Below, one piece after another: positions 1-6,001 of a stretch of DNA of 7,735 nucleotides. Below the pieces are notes generated by a model. It was not told the origin of the DNA. It did no database searches and worked only from the letters and a program-made list of their open reading frames with translations. Each line of letters opens with the position of its first letter. Position 1 is the first letter of the stretch. The position numbers and the translations under genes are program-made. The stretch comes from an uncultured cyanobacterium (GTDB taxonomy: Bacteria > Cyanobacteriota > Cyanobacteriia > Phormidesmidales > Phormidesmidaceae), in the NCBI GenBank assembly GCA_938029995.1, contig CALHGI010000313.1, forward strand, positions 1-7,735, written 5' to 3'.

Positions 1-605
1 AATATCCGCCAACGTGGGGCCTAGGCGCTGCCAGTGCTCCCGACTCAGGGACACAATGGCCGTCACCAAGGGATCGGGGCAAACATTAGTGGCATCCAAC
101 CGTCCCCCCAACCCCACCTCAACAACGGCAATATCCACCGCTTGGGCGGCAAAATATGACCAAGCGGCCGCCGTAAACACTTCAAATTGGGTGGGCGTTT
201 GCCCGTCGTCAGTCTGGGGCTCATCAGAGTGAGCACCATCAACCTGGGTCCCATCGACATGCAGCGTTGTGCGACCAGACTCAATCGCTGCCGCCACAAT
301 CTTCAAATGCCGCCATAGGTCAGCATCGGTAATGGGAATTTGATTGATGCAAATGCGCTCATTCCAGTTCAGCAAATGGGGCGATGTGTAGCGCCCCACT
401 CGGTAACCAGCGGCTGTCAGTACTGACGCTACATAGGCACAGACCGACCCTTTGCCGTTGGTCCCGGCCACATGAACAATCGGCACTTGCGTCTGGGGAT
501 TACCCAACTGAACAAGTAGGCGTTGAATCCGAACTAGCCCCAGGTTGACCCCAAATCGGCCATACCCCGATAAAAAATCGTCAATGGCCGAAGGTTCAGA
601 CAGCA

Positions 606-606
<1 letters not shown>
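1..606 (-). CDS. folC: Bifunctional folylpolyglutamate synthase / dihydrofolate synthase, N-terminal part (cut by window edge)
   Basis: This is the N-terminal 202 codons of a Mur-ligase-type enzyme that joins glutamate to dihydropteroate and/or adds glutamates to tetrahydrofolate, using ATP in the cytoplasm. Translating the minus strand shows the family's N-terminal YGRFGVNLG (residues 15-23), the P-loop AGTNGKGS (47-54), YTSPHLLNWNERI (73-85), VEVGLGGRLDATN (about 162-174) and SLSREHWQRLG (about 186-196). The rest of the protein lies beyond position 1. The chosen start is GTG at 606-604, which shares one base with the glnB stop (TAGTG). The frame is closed by a TGA a few codons upstream and there is no better in-frame start before the conserved block. 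No strong ribosome-binding site is visible, so translational coupling to glnB is likely. An Asp-rich stretch (about 116-137) before TPTQFE looks like a lineage-specific loop. The family is certain; the exact start is inferred. Confidence 0.93.
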
Positions 607-950
<344 letters not shown>

Positions 951-1029
951 TTATAGCTCCACACACCGGACCAACTAACGAGCTTGGGCCACGATATCAA
1001 GGTTTAACGAGTTAGGCAGACTCCATACC

Positions 1030-1043
1030 GTAACAAGCGCTAC
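1030..1043 (-). promoter_or_regulatory. NtcA-binding site (GTA-N8-TAC) upstream of glnB
   Basis: The sequence GTA-ACAAGCGC-TAC matches the NtcA consensus GTA-N8-TAC exactly. It is centred about 92 bp upstream of the glnB start. In NtcA-activated promoters a TAN3T -10 box lies 20-24 bases further on. Here the corresponding place on the minus strand has only TTAAAC (1007-1002, 22 bases away), a poor match. A second, one-mismatch copy (GTA-N8-TAG) lies at 1063-1076, about three helical turns further upstream. Binding is inferred from motif and context only. Confidence 0.7.
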
Positions 1044-1117
1044 GAGAGTCCCAATCTACTACGTAATTAATTTTAGATTAGAACCTGATCAAAACAACCC
1101 ATAACTTTCCAAAACCG

Positions 1118-1160
1118 AAGGTTCCAGCCACCTTAGCCATAGTTTTTCTCACGCTATGGC
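1118..1160 (-). terminator. Two adjacent stem-loops, possible 3' end of the 1193-1765 gene
   Basis: AAGGT (1118-1122) pairs with ACCTT (1130-1134). GCCATAG (1136-1142) pairs perfectly with CTATGGC (1154-1160) around an 11-base loop. They lie just downstream of the minus-strand gene ending at 1193 and upstream of the glnB promoter region. A GGTTTT run follows on the minus strand (about 1116-1111), but there is no clean uridine tract. They could end transcription of the upstream gene before the glnB promoter, or they may be leader structure. Terminator function is a guess. Confidence 0.3.
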
Positions 1161-1192
1161 CCAGGCATGAAATGTGGTTAACGGACGTTAAG

Positions 1193-1765
1193 TTAACGAT
1201 CGCTGATCAGGGGACGCATGATCAAAAAGCCAGCGCCAAAGGCCGTCAGGATAATAACGGCAATGGAAACAATCAGCCACAGGGTACTCAAACTACCACC
1301 GGCAGACGATTCAAGACTGTAGCGACGGTTTTCACCAGTTTGTTCGGTAAAGACCTTAGAAAGTCCGGCCTTAGCTCTAGTCGGTCTGGACTGCTCGGGG
1401 ACCCTTGGCAAGGGCTCTTCTTCAAGGAATGGAATCGGCTGAACAGGTGGCCGCTCTGGCTGGGAATGGGGATGGAGATCGAGGGGCGGCGTAGAGTAGG
1501 TCATTTCAGCTTCCGCTGGGTGCGCCACACCAGCATGATGACCAAGCTGCAGGGCCACCTGCACCATCTGATGAATGTTCTGACGGAGCAGATGGTTTTG
1601 ATTATTGAGATGGGTGTTTTGGGCGCTCAATGAATCCACCATGGCCTTAGTAGCCTGCAATTCGGCGGCCAATTCGCGATATACCGAAACGGGCACTGAC
1701 GGTGAATAGCTGGACTCTGACCTGACTGGATTTCTACCTGGGCCAGAATTATGGGAAGGATTCAT
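1193..1765 (-). CDS. Uncharacterised tail-anchored coiled-coil membrane protein
   Basis: I do not recognise a named family for this 190-residue protein. A short polar N-terminus is followed by a Gln/Asn/Leu-rich helical segment (about 26-75) with spaced Leu/Val/Ala that looks like a coiled coil. A proline-rich, charged linker follows (about 91-130). A single hydrophobic segment starting LWLIVSIAVIILTAFGAGF (about 162-183) comes just before a seven-residue tail, RPLISDR. There is no signal peptide, so the expected topology is a cytoplasmic body anchored by its C-terminus. The start is ATG at 1765, with GGAA about 6 bases upstream. The frame extends to a TTG at 1825, but that has no ribosome-binding site and adds an unlikely N-terminus. 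glnB lies downstream on the same strand, but the 248-bp gap holding an NtcA site argues for separate transcription. The gene is probably real; the function is unknown. Confidence 0.75.
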   Translation of the reverse strand: MNPSHNSGPGRNPVRSESSYSPSVPVSVYRELAAELQATKAMVDSLSAQNTHLNNQNHLLRQNIHQMVQVALQLGHHAGVAHPAEAEMTYSTPPLDLHPHSQPERPPVQPIPFLEEEPLPRVPEQSRPTRAKAGLSKVFTEQTGENRRYSLESSAGGSLSTLWLIVSIAVIILTAFGAGFLIMRPLISDR

Positions 1766-1828
1766 AAGCAGTTCCAAAAATCTTGAATAGAAATACAAGT
1801 CAGTCGCCCTAGGCTGTTTTACCAAGGA

Positions 1829-1843
1829 GACTAGCGGCTAGTC
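1829..1843. promoter_or_regulatory. 15-bp palindrome, candidate operator
   Basis: GACTAGC-G-GCTAGTC is a perfect 7-bp inverted repeat around one base. It lies about 64-78 bp upstream of the ATG of the tail-anchored gene, where an operator would sit. No regulator is identified, and chance occurrence cannot be excluded. Confidence 0.35.
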
Positions 1844-1961
1844 AGAAAACAGGCGAGAAACTGCCCGTTCGGGACGTTCAAATTAGAGCAACGTCAACGT
1901 CATTCGTCAAGTATTTAATCTAATTTCTTTGAATAAACCTTGTTCACATCCAAAACAGCCG

Positions 1962-2001
1962 TTGGCCGTGGAAAAAACTAAGGGATTCAACTTGGCCGTG
2001 G
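1962..2001. repeat. 10-bp direct repeat at 30-bp spacing
   Basis: TTGGCCGTGG occurs at 1962-1971 and again at 1992-2001, exactly 30 bp apart, close to three helical turns. It lies about 170-210 bp upstream of queF. This spacing would place two bound proteins on one DNA face, but no known motif is recognised. Confidence 0.5.
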
Positions 2002-2172
2002 TTTAGTTGCATCGGGGCTCATTGAGACAGCCGTTTACTCCATGGGAGCAATTGCGGTGAGGCACGCCTGCTTTTTGATACATTGGCTGTCCTGGTAGGA
2101 GTTTGCCAATTGCCAGCTTAGTTGTACCCTGTTTCTGCCAAAATCATCAACTTAATTTTTAGAGCTTCCACC

Positions 2173-2586
2173 ATGGCTGATACTCCCCTGACTTCCAATG
2201 CGCCTGTCGATGCCGTTAAATATGGCGAGCGGGCGATTGAAGAAAATGAGCTAATTACCTTTCCCAACCCCCGCCCTGGCCGACCGTACGACGTCAATAT
2301 CACCCTGCCGGAGTTTACCTGTAAATGTCCGTTTTCTGGCTATCCCGACTTTGCCACCATTTACATTACCTATACCCCCAATGAAAAGGTGGTGGAGTTA
2401 AAAGCCATCAAGCTATATGTCAATGGCTATCGGGATCGTTACATTTCCCACGAAGAATCGGTCAACCAAATTATGGATGATTTTTTGGCCGCAGCCGATC
2501 CGCTGAAATTCAAAATCAAAGGCGACTTTCAACCCAGGGGCAATGTACACATGACCGTTGAAATTGACTATGAGAAGCCAGCATAG
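2173..2586 (+). CDS. queF: NADPH-dependent 7-cyano-7-deazaguanine (preQ0) reductase, QueF type I
   Basis: QueF reduces the nitrile of preQ0 to the aminomethyl group of preQ1 with two NADPH, a late step of queuosine synthesis for tRNA wobble position 34. At 137 residues it is the short unimodular (YkvM-like) type. The catalytic Cys52 lies in TCKCPFSG and Asp59 is seven residues later. The QueF signature ELKAIKLY is at 75-82 and His93-Glu94 in YISHEES. The Cys-Asp (7) and Cys-Glu (42) spacings match the Bacillus enzyme, so it should be active. The start is ATG at 2173 with a weak AGAG 9 bases upstream; the frame continues to a TTG at 2122, but the added residues do not look like QueF. No other queuosine genes are in the window. 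It converges on the DUF924 gene with a 21-bp gap. Confidence 0.96.
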   Translation: MADTPLTSNAPVDAVKYGERAIEENELITFPNPRPGRPYDVNITLPEFTCKCPFSGYPDFATIYITYTPNEKVVELKAIKLYVNGYRDRYISHEESVNQIMDDFLAAADPLKFKIKGDFQPRGNVHMTVEIDYEKPA

Positions 2587-2607
2587 GCCGGTGCCATGCA
2601 GCCATCC

Positions 2608-3186
2608 TTAAAACCTAGATCCTGGCTGCTTGAGAAACGCTAACTCCGCCTCGGTACTCGGACGCCCCAAAATCTCATTACGATGGGGAAATCGACCAAA
2701 TCGGGTGATCACCTCCCGATGACGACGGGCGTAGTCGAGGCAATGGTCCAAATCAGGTGCATCCATAACCAAGGATTCAAAGTAGGCTACGGAACGATTT
2801 TGGTGGGCTAGGTTCTCGCTATGTTCAAAGGGCATGTAGAGAAATAATCGTTCCACTGGCAACAGCTCCATGTCATCGCCTTGGTCAATGGCCCTGGCGG
2901 CAGTGGCGAGGGCTTGGGCATCGGCGGCGAAGCTTTGGGGCGTGCCTCGAAACATGTTGCGGGCAAACTGGTCTAGCACGATAATCCGCGCTAGGCTTGC
3001 TTTGGCTGTGGGCAGCGGAAGATTCGGTGGCGATGCCACCATGGTCCAGTAAACATCAGTAAAACGAGTCTTAATTTGGGCATCTAATGTGGAATCTTTG
3101 CGGAACCATTGTTGGCGGTAATCGCCCGCGGGGGTGCCAAACCAAAAGTCTAATATTGACTGGCTGTCAGTAACGGTTGAGTCCAT
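2608..3186 (-). CDS. DUF924 family protein
   Basis: This 192-residue soluble protein belongs to the widespread DUF924 family, an all-helical, TPR-like fold whose biochemical role is not established. Family blocks appear in order: LDFWFG (12-17), QWFRKD (26-31), LDQFARNMFRGTP (71-83), FAADAQAL (86-93), YMPFEHSE (117-124), RHREVITRFGRFPHRN (155-170) and STEAELAFL (177-185). The length is typical and the protein looks complete. The ATG at 3186 sits right before the conserved LDFWFG block, though no clear ribosome-binding site precedes it. There is no signal peptide or membrane segment. It is convergent with queF and divergent from the small membrane protein, with only 33 bp to the latter's start, so its promoter must overlap that gene or the tiny gap. 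Confidence 0.93.
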   Translation of the reverse strand: MDSTVTDSQSILDFWFGTPAGDYRQQWFRKDSTLDAQIKTRFTDVYWTMVASPPNLPLPTAKASLARIIVLDQFARNMFRGTPQSFAADAQALATAARAIDQGDDMELLPVERLFLYMPFEHSENLAHQNRSVAYFESLVMDAPDLDHCLDYARRHREVITRFGRFPHRNEILGRPSTEAELAFLKQPGSRF

Positions 3187-3189
3187 GGG

Positions 3190-3199
3190 TATCTAGATA
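3190..3199. promoter_or_regulatory. 10-bp palindrome in the 33-bp divergent gap
   Basis: TATCTAGATA is self-complementary and sits between the divergent starts at 3186 and 3220. TATAAC (3198-3203) resembles a plus-strand -10 box with TTGAGT at 3177-3182 as a weak, short-spaced -35, but it would leave only about 10 bases of leader. Promoter or operator function is speculative. Confidence 0.25.
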
Positions 3200-3219
3200 T
3201 AACGCGGGGAAAGTAGACC

Positions 3220-3504
3220 ATGTCATCCATCTTTTCAGTCATCTTTGCTGTTGTGTTGGTGATGGCGGTCTTTTGTTGGTTGACGGGGTATCGTTTGCCC
3301 ATTCGCTTCTCGGCCCCGTCCCTGCCGACGGGGCCATCGGGGGTGCCCCGCCCCACTCGGCAACGACTGATGCGTTTGGTGAATGGGAATCAGGCGGTGG
3401 CTAGGCGCTTGGTGGAGCGGGTGCGATCGCAAAATCCAGACCGCTCAGAACAATGGTGCTGGGAAAAAGCTATTTACGATATTGAACGCGATCGCAGAGC
3501 CTGA
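3220..3504 (+). CDS. Small single-span membrane protein, cyanobacterial type, function unknown
   Basis: This 94-residue protein starts with a hydrophobic helix (about 4-22) followed by a basic, proline-rich stretch (about 25-47). It ends in an amphipathic, arginine-rich helical domain with RLMRLVNGNQAVARRLVERV (49-68) and NPDRSEQWCWEKAIYDIERD (72-91). The positive residues after the membrane segment suggest N-out, C-in topology with the C-terminal domain in the cytoplasm. The start is well supported: GGGGAAAG (3206-3213) lies six bases before the ATG. I recall similar small proteins with an NP-R-WCWEKAIYDLERDR-like end in cyanobacteria, but no function. Two HIP1 octamers lie in its 3' part. 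It is divergent from DUF924, and no terminator is obvious after it. Confidence 0.8.
   Translation: MSSIFSVIFAVVLVMAVFCWLTGYRLPIRFSAPSLPTGPSGVPRPTRQRLMRLVNGNQAVARRLVERVRSQNPDRSEQWCWEKAIYDIERDRRA
3423..3430. repeat. HIP1 octamer
   Basis: This is an exact GCGATCGC, the highly iterated palindrome of many cyanobacterial genomes. It lies inside the small membrane protein gene. Confidence 0.9.
3488..3495. repeat. HIP1 octamer
   Basis: A second exact GCGATCGC lies 65 bp after the first, near the stop codon of the same gene. I found no other exact copies in the window. Confidence 0.9.
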
Positions 3505-4035
3505 AGCTTCCAGTAGCACAATTATTCATGTCTTACCTTACGGAGTGATCAAGTTCATAAAGCGCCCCGGCTCGTAATCCAAAATCCTTCATCAGCAAAT
3601 GCCAAGCTAGGGCAATCGGCCCAGCCATCAACTATGGCCTGTATATAACCACCCAGCCATAACATCCCCTCTGGAATAGTCCTTGGCCATGGTGAGGCAA
3701 AGTGGGAAGCATAACAGTCGAACCGCATCTCCTTAGACTTAAACACACTGATTGAGCCAGGGAAGATTCGTAGATAAACCTATCTAACTGGCATATTAAA
3801 TTCACCAAACTCCTTTGATGGAAGCCCTTAATATATTGGGTAGGGTGCTTCGAAGATGGCACTAGCAATAAGCTATTGCCGATCTGTATCGCTTTCAATC
3901 ATCACCTATGTCACGAACGATGTGAGCAAGGCTATAACTATGGGGAGCATTAGCTTAAGAGATACAGGTTCAGTTAATTAGAGCCCCACGACGGACTCTT
4001 TTTATTTTATAGATAAGGAAAAGGAAGCTGACGAT
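3505..4035. other. 531-bp gap upstream of gmd, possible decayed coding sequence
   Basis: I see no intact gene or RNA. Minus-strand open frames at 3555-3746 (63 codons) and 3632-3898 (88 codons) match nothing I recognise. The first stays protein-like when read upstream through three stop codons to about 3870, which could mean a gene remnant, but this is weak. The last 60 bp hold a terminator-like hairpin (3980-4008) and the gmd ribosome-binding site. TATAGA (4008-4013) could be a -10 box, but no matching -35 is visible. Confidence 0.45.
3980..4008 (+). terminator. Terminator-like hairpin just before gmd
   Basis: AGAGCCC (3980-3986) pairs with GGACTCT (3993-3999), with one C-A mismatch and a CACGAC loop. 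It is followed by TTTTATTTT. It points along the plus strand and ends about 28 bases before the gmd ATG. It may end transcription entering from the 3220-3504 gene, or act as an attenuator if the gmd promoter is upstream. The stem is short. Confidence 0.45.
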
Positions 4036-5103
4036 ATGACGCAAACTAAGCGTGCATTAATTACAGGGATTACAGGCCAAGATGGGTCTTACCTAGCAGA
4101 ACTTTTATTGGAAAAAGGATACGAGGTCCACGGCATTATTCGTCGTACATCAACGTTTAATACCGATCGTATTGACCACATGTACGTCGATCCCCATAGC
4201 GAAGGGGCTCAACTGTTTTTACACTACGGCGACCTAAACGATGGCACCATGCTACGCCGCATCCTAGAACAGGTGCAGCCCGACGAGGTATATAACCTCG
4301 GCGCCCAGTCCCACGTGCGGGTGAGCTTTGATTCGCCGGAATATACCGTTGATACGGTAGCCATGGGAGCCCTACGCCTGATGGAAGCCATTCGCGACTA
4401 CCAGCAACGCACCGATCGGGAAGTCCGCTTTTACCAGGCGGGCTCCTCTGAAATGTACGGCAAGGTCCAAGACATCCCCCAGAAAGAAACCACACCGTTC
4501 TATCCCCGCAGTCCTTACGCCTGTGCCAAGGTTTACGCCCATTGGCAAACCGTTAACTATCGCGAGTCTTACAACATGTTTGCCTGTAACGGCATTCTGT
4601 TTAACCACGAATCACCCCGCCGCGGTGAAACCTTTGTAACCCGCAAAATCACCCGGGCCGTTGCCCGCATCGTGGCCGGTCGCCAGAAAGATCTTTACCT
4701 CGGCAATCTAGATTCCAAGAGGGACTGGGGATATGCCAAGGACTACGTCCGTGCCATGTGGCTCATGCTGCAACAGGACGAGCCCGGTGACTATGTTGTG
4801 GCCACTGGCGAAACCCACACCATTAAAGAGTTTCTAGATATCGCCTTCAACTATGTCAACCTTAATTGGAACGACTACGTTAAATTTGACCCCCGTTATC
4901 TGCGTCCAGCGGAAGTCGATATCCTGATTGGGGATCCGACCAACACCCAAAATAAATTGGGCTGGAAGCCATCAATCGACTTTGAAGGACTAGTCAAGTT
5001 AATGGTGGACTCTGATTTAGAAGCCATTGGTTTACCCCCCATGAACGAGTCCCAATCCGACGCGGCAACGGTACGCCAGAGCATTGCTGGCGTTATGACC
5101 TAG
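4036..5103 (+). CDS. gmd: GDP-mannose 4,6-dehydratase
   Basis: This enzyme converts GDP-D-mannose to GDP-4-dehydro-6-deoxy-D-mannose, the entry to GDP-L-fucose, GDP-D-rhamnose and related sugars of surface polysaccharides. The 355-residue length is typical. It is an extended short-chain dehydrogenase/reductase with the nucleotide-binding motif GITGQDG (11-17), [13 protein letters not shown] (36-48), HYGDLNDG (63-70), [12 protein letters not shown] (87-98), catalytic Ser137/Glu139 in AGSSEMYG and Tyr161-x3-Lys165. [16 protein letters not shown] (190-205) and [17 protein letters not shown] (222-238) form the GDP-mannose side. The active-site spacing matches E. coli Thr133/Glu135/Tyr157 with an offset of four. 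The start is supported by AAGGA repeats (4016-4025). The usual partner fcl and other polysaccharide genes are absent nearby, so the gene looks monocistronic. Confidence 0.97.
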   Translation: MTQTKRALITGITGQDGSYLAELLLEKGYEVHGIIRRTSTFNTDRIDHMYVDPHSEGAQLFLHYGDLNDGTMLRRILEQVQPDEVYNLGAQSHVRVSFDSPEYTVDTVAMGALRLMEAIRDYQQRTDREVRFYQAGSSEMYGKVQDIPQKETTPFYPRSPYACAKVYAHWQTVNYRESYNMFACNGILFNHESPRRGETFVTRKITRAVARIVAGRQKDLYLGNLDSKRDWGYAKDYVRAMWLMLQQDEPGDYVVATGETHTIKEFLDIAFNYVNLNWNDYVKFDPRYLRPAEVDILIGDPTNTQNKLGWKPSIDFEGLVKLMVDSDLEAIGLPPMNESQSDAATVRQSIAGVMT

Positions 5104-5114
5104 GGCAGCCATAG

Positions 5115-5159
5115 CCCATATTGGGTTTATGGCTGTGATGATCCATAACCCAATATGGG
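5115..5159 (+). terminator. Long imperfect palindrome directly after gmd
   Basis: The arm at 5115-5132 (CCCATATTGGGTTTATGG) pairs with 5143-5159 (CCATAACCCAATATGGG), giving 17 base pairs with a single bulged T and a 10-base loop. It begins 12 bases after the gmd stop. There is no T-run behind it, so it is not a textbook intrinsic terminator; it may be a transcript-end stabiliser. A competing hairpin, CAGCCATA (5106-5113) with TATGGCTG (5128-5135), shares bases with the first arm. Confidence 0.5.
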
Positions 5160-5173
5160 GCCCCACAAACCCT

Positions 5174-5213
5174 GAACGCCTCCTATGGAATCCAGTGACC
5201 ATTGGGGGCGTTC
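5174..5213. repeat. Second long inverted repeat, 15-bp arms
   Basis: GAACGCCTCCTATGG (5174-5188) pairs with CCATTGGGGGCGTTC (5199-5213). This gives 13 Watson-Crick pairs, one T-G wobble and one T-T mismatch around a 10-base loop. It lies 14 bases after the previous hairpin, with unrelated sequence. No T-run follows on either strand. Confidence 0.5.
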
Positions 5214-5439
5214 CAAGGCCTATTACATCCATTCAAACCTTGAATCCCTCCAACAGATGACGCCCTTACCCAGTCTCTTGGGCGAGTATTGCTGAATCGT
5301 CTGGCCCACAAACCGGTTTATCCCCTAAATCAGCAACGGTGAAAAACTACAGTTCTGGATAGGGACAAGGTTTACTAATATGGGAGAGACCTGGTTTGGA
5401 ATCTGGTCTTTCCCCAAGCTCAAATAAACAGACAAAAGC

Positions 5440-5910
5440 ATGGCAGACGAGTCGACTCCTAAGGCCCCTGCGGCAAAGCCCGATGATAAAGCACCTGCTA
5501 AGGCACCGGCAAAAGCGAAAAAAGCTAAACCGCCCAAGCTAGAAGACAAACCCTTTGCTGAGTTTATCGAGCAGCACTTCCTACCCGCTGTGAAAACAGT
5601 TCTAGAAAAGGAAGAAGGGCTAGATGATTTGCAAATTTCCTTTGAGACCCAGCCCATTAATATCGTGGGGGTGGATCAAGACAGCTATCCCCAAGTGATT
5701 GGTCGCTGGGCAAATGGTAGCCGCCAGTTCAACATTGCTTTTCTAGAAGACAGCATTAAAGGTCCCAAAATTTATTCCTTTGCGACCAATGGGGCCACCC
5801 CCAGCACCATTGAACAGTTCATGGGGGATGAACGTCGCATCACCCTGGACCTAATGGTGTTGTATGTACTGCGCAGATTAAAGGGCCAGAAGTGGTTGAA
5901 GGGTAATTAG
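5440..5910 (+). CDS. DUF2996 family protein (cyanobacterial/plastid lineage)
   Basis: This 156-residue protein has a low-complexity Ala/Lys/Pro head (about 8-34) and a compact DUF2996 domain (about 37-154). Domain hallmarks include FAEFIEQHFLPAVKTVLEKE (39-58), a beta-rich core with VIGRWANGSRQFNIAFLED (86-104), IYSFATNGATPSTIEQFMGD (111-130) and a C-terminal helix ending LYVLRRLKGQKWL (141-153). No signal peptide or membrane segment is seen, so it should be cytoplasmic, with a basic flexible tail that could contact nucleic acid or membrane. The function of the family is not known to me. The ATG at 5440 has no good ribosome-binding site (only AGACAAAAGC), but no other start fits. It converges with purH across a shared terminator. 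Confidence 0.9.
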   Translation: MADESTPKAPAAKPDDKAPAKAPAKAKKAKPPKLEDKPFAEFIEQHFLPAVKTVLEKEEGLDDLQISFETQPINIVGVDQDSYPQVIGRWANGSRQFNIAFLEDSIKGPKIYSFATNGATPSTIEQFMGDERRITLDLMVLYVLRRLKGQKWLKGN

Positions 5911-5955
5911 GCAGTACCTAAGCCAAGGTTGATTCGGAGCAGATGCCAGATGTGG

Positions 5956-6001
5956 AAAACTTGAGCGTCGGGTAAGCTAGATACCCACCCAACGCTCAAG
6001 T
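5956..6001 (-). terminator. Hairpin terminator shared by purH and the DUF2996 gene
   Basis: ACTTGAGCGT (5959-5968) pairs perfectly with ACGCTCAAGT (5992-6001). An inner GGGTA/TACCC stem (5970-5974 with 5982-5986) extends it. On the minus strand the stem runs into TTTTCC, which fits an intrinsic terminator for purH, 18 bases after its stop. On the plus strand only CTTTA follows, so termination for the DUF2996 gene is less certain. Confidence 0.75.

Larger units (their letters stand above)
1766..2172. other. Divergent intergenic region between the tail-anchored gene and queF
   Basis: This 407-bp gap holds no convincing gene or RNA. It separates divergent genes, so it should contain both promoters, but I cannot place either with confidence. 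It has several small repeats: a 7+1+7 palindrome (1829-1843), a CCCG/CGGG mini-hairpin (1864-1873), an 8-bp inverted repeat AAATTAGA/TCTAATTT (1880-1887 with 1919-1926), three CGTCA words in that loop (1892, 1898, 1905), and a 10-bp direct repeat (1962 and 1992). Confidence 0.6.
5104..5439. other. Gap between gmd and the DUF2996 gene
   Basis: The first third contains two long hairpins (5115-5159 and 5174-5213). After them is a small ATTCAA-ACC-TTGAAT hairpin (5231-5245) and then no strong structure. TTCTGG (5353-5358) and TAATAT (5376-5381), spaced by 17 bases, are a weak promoter candidate for the DUF2996 gene and would give a leader of about 50 bases. I see no other gene. Confidence 0.5.

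Noticed and set aside
1172..1633. 153-codon plus-strand open frame
   Set aside because: It lies almost entirely antisense to the better-supported tail-anchored gene, has low-complexity composition and shows no family motif.
1766..1825. TTG start giving 20 extra residues on the tail-anchored protein
   Set aside because: There is no ribosome-binding site at the TTG, while the ATG at 1765 has GGAA at good spacing.
1940..1985. preQ1-I riboswitch upstream of queF, suggested by GGAAAAAACTAAGG and an upstream TTCAC
   Set aside because: The A-rich tail is not preceded by a matching P1 stem; no complement of the bases just before the A-run exists in the 30 bases upstream, and the site is about 190 bp from the queF start.
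2122..2172. TTG start giving 17 extra residues on QueF
   Set aside because: The extension does not resemble QueF; the ATG at 2173 gives a normal unimodular length.
3632..3898. 88-codon minus-strand open frame upstream of gmd
   Set aside because: It has no recognisable motif and implausible composition, and it overlaps another open frame in a gap with no clear coding signal.
4157..4495. 112-codon minus-strand open frame inside gmd
   Set aside because: It is antisense to a clearly conserved gene, and its Arg/Gly/Pro-rich composition is typical of a shadow frame.
5185..5298. 37-codon plus-strand open frame after gmd
   Set aside because: It starts inside the second hairpin, has no ribosome-binding site and encodes no recognisable small protein.
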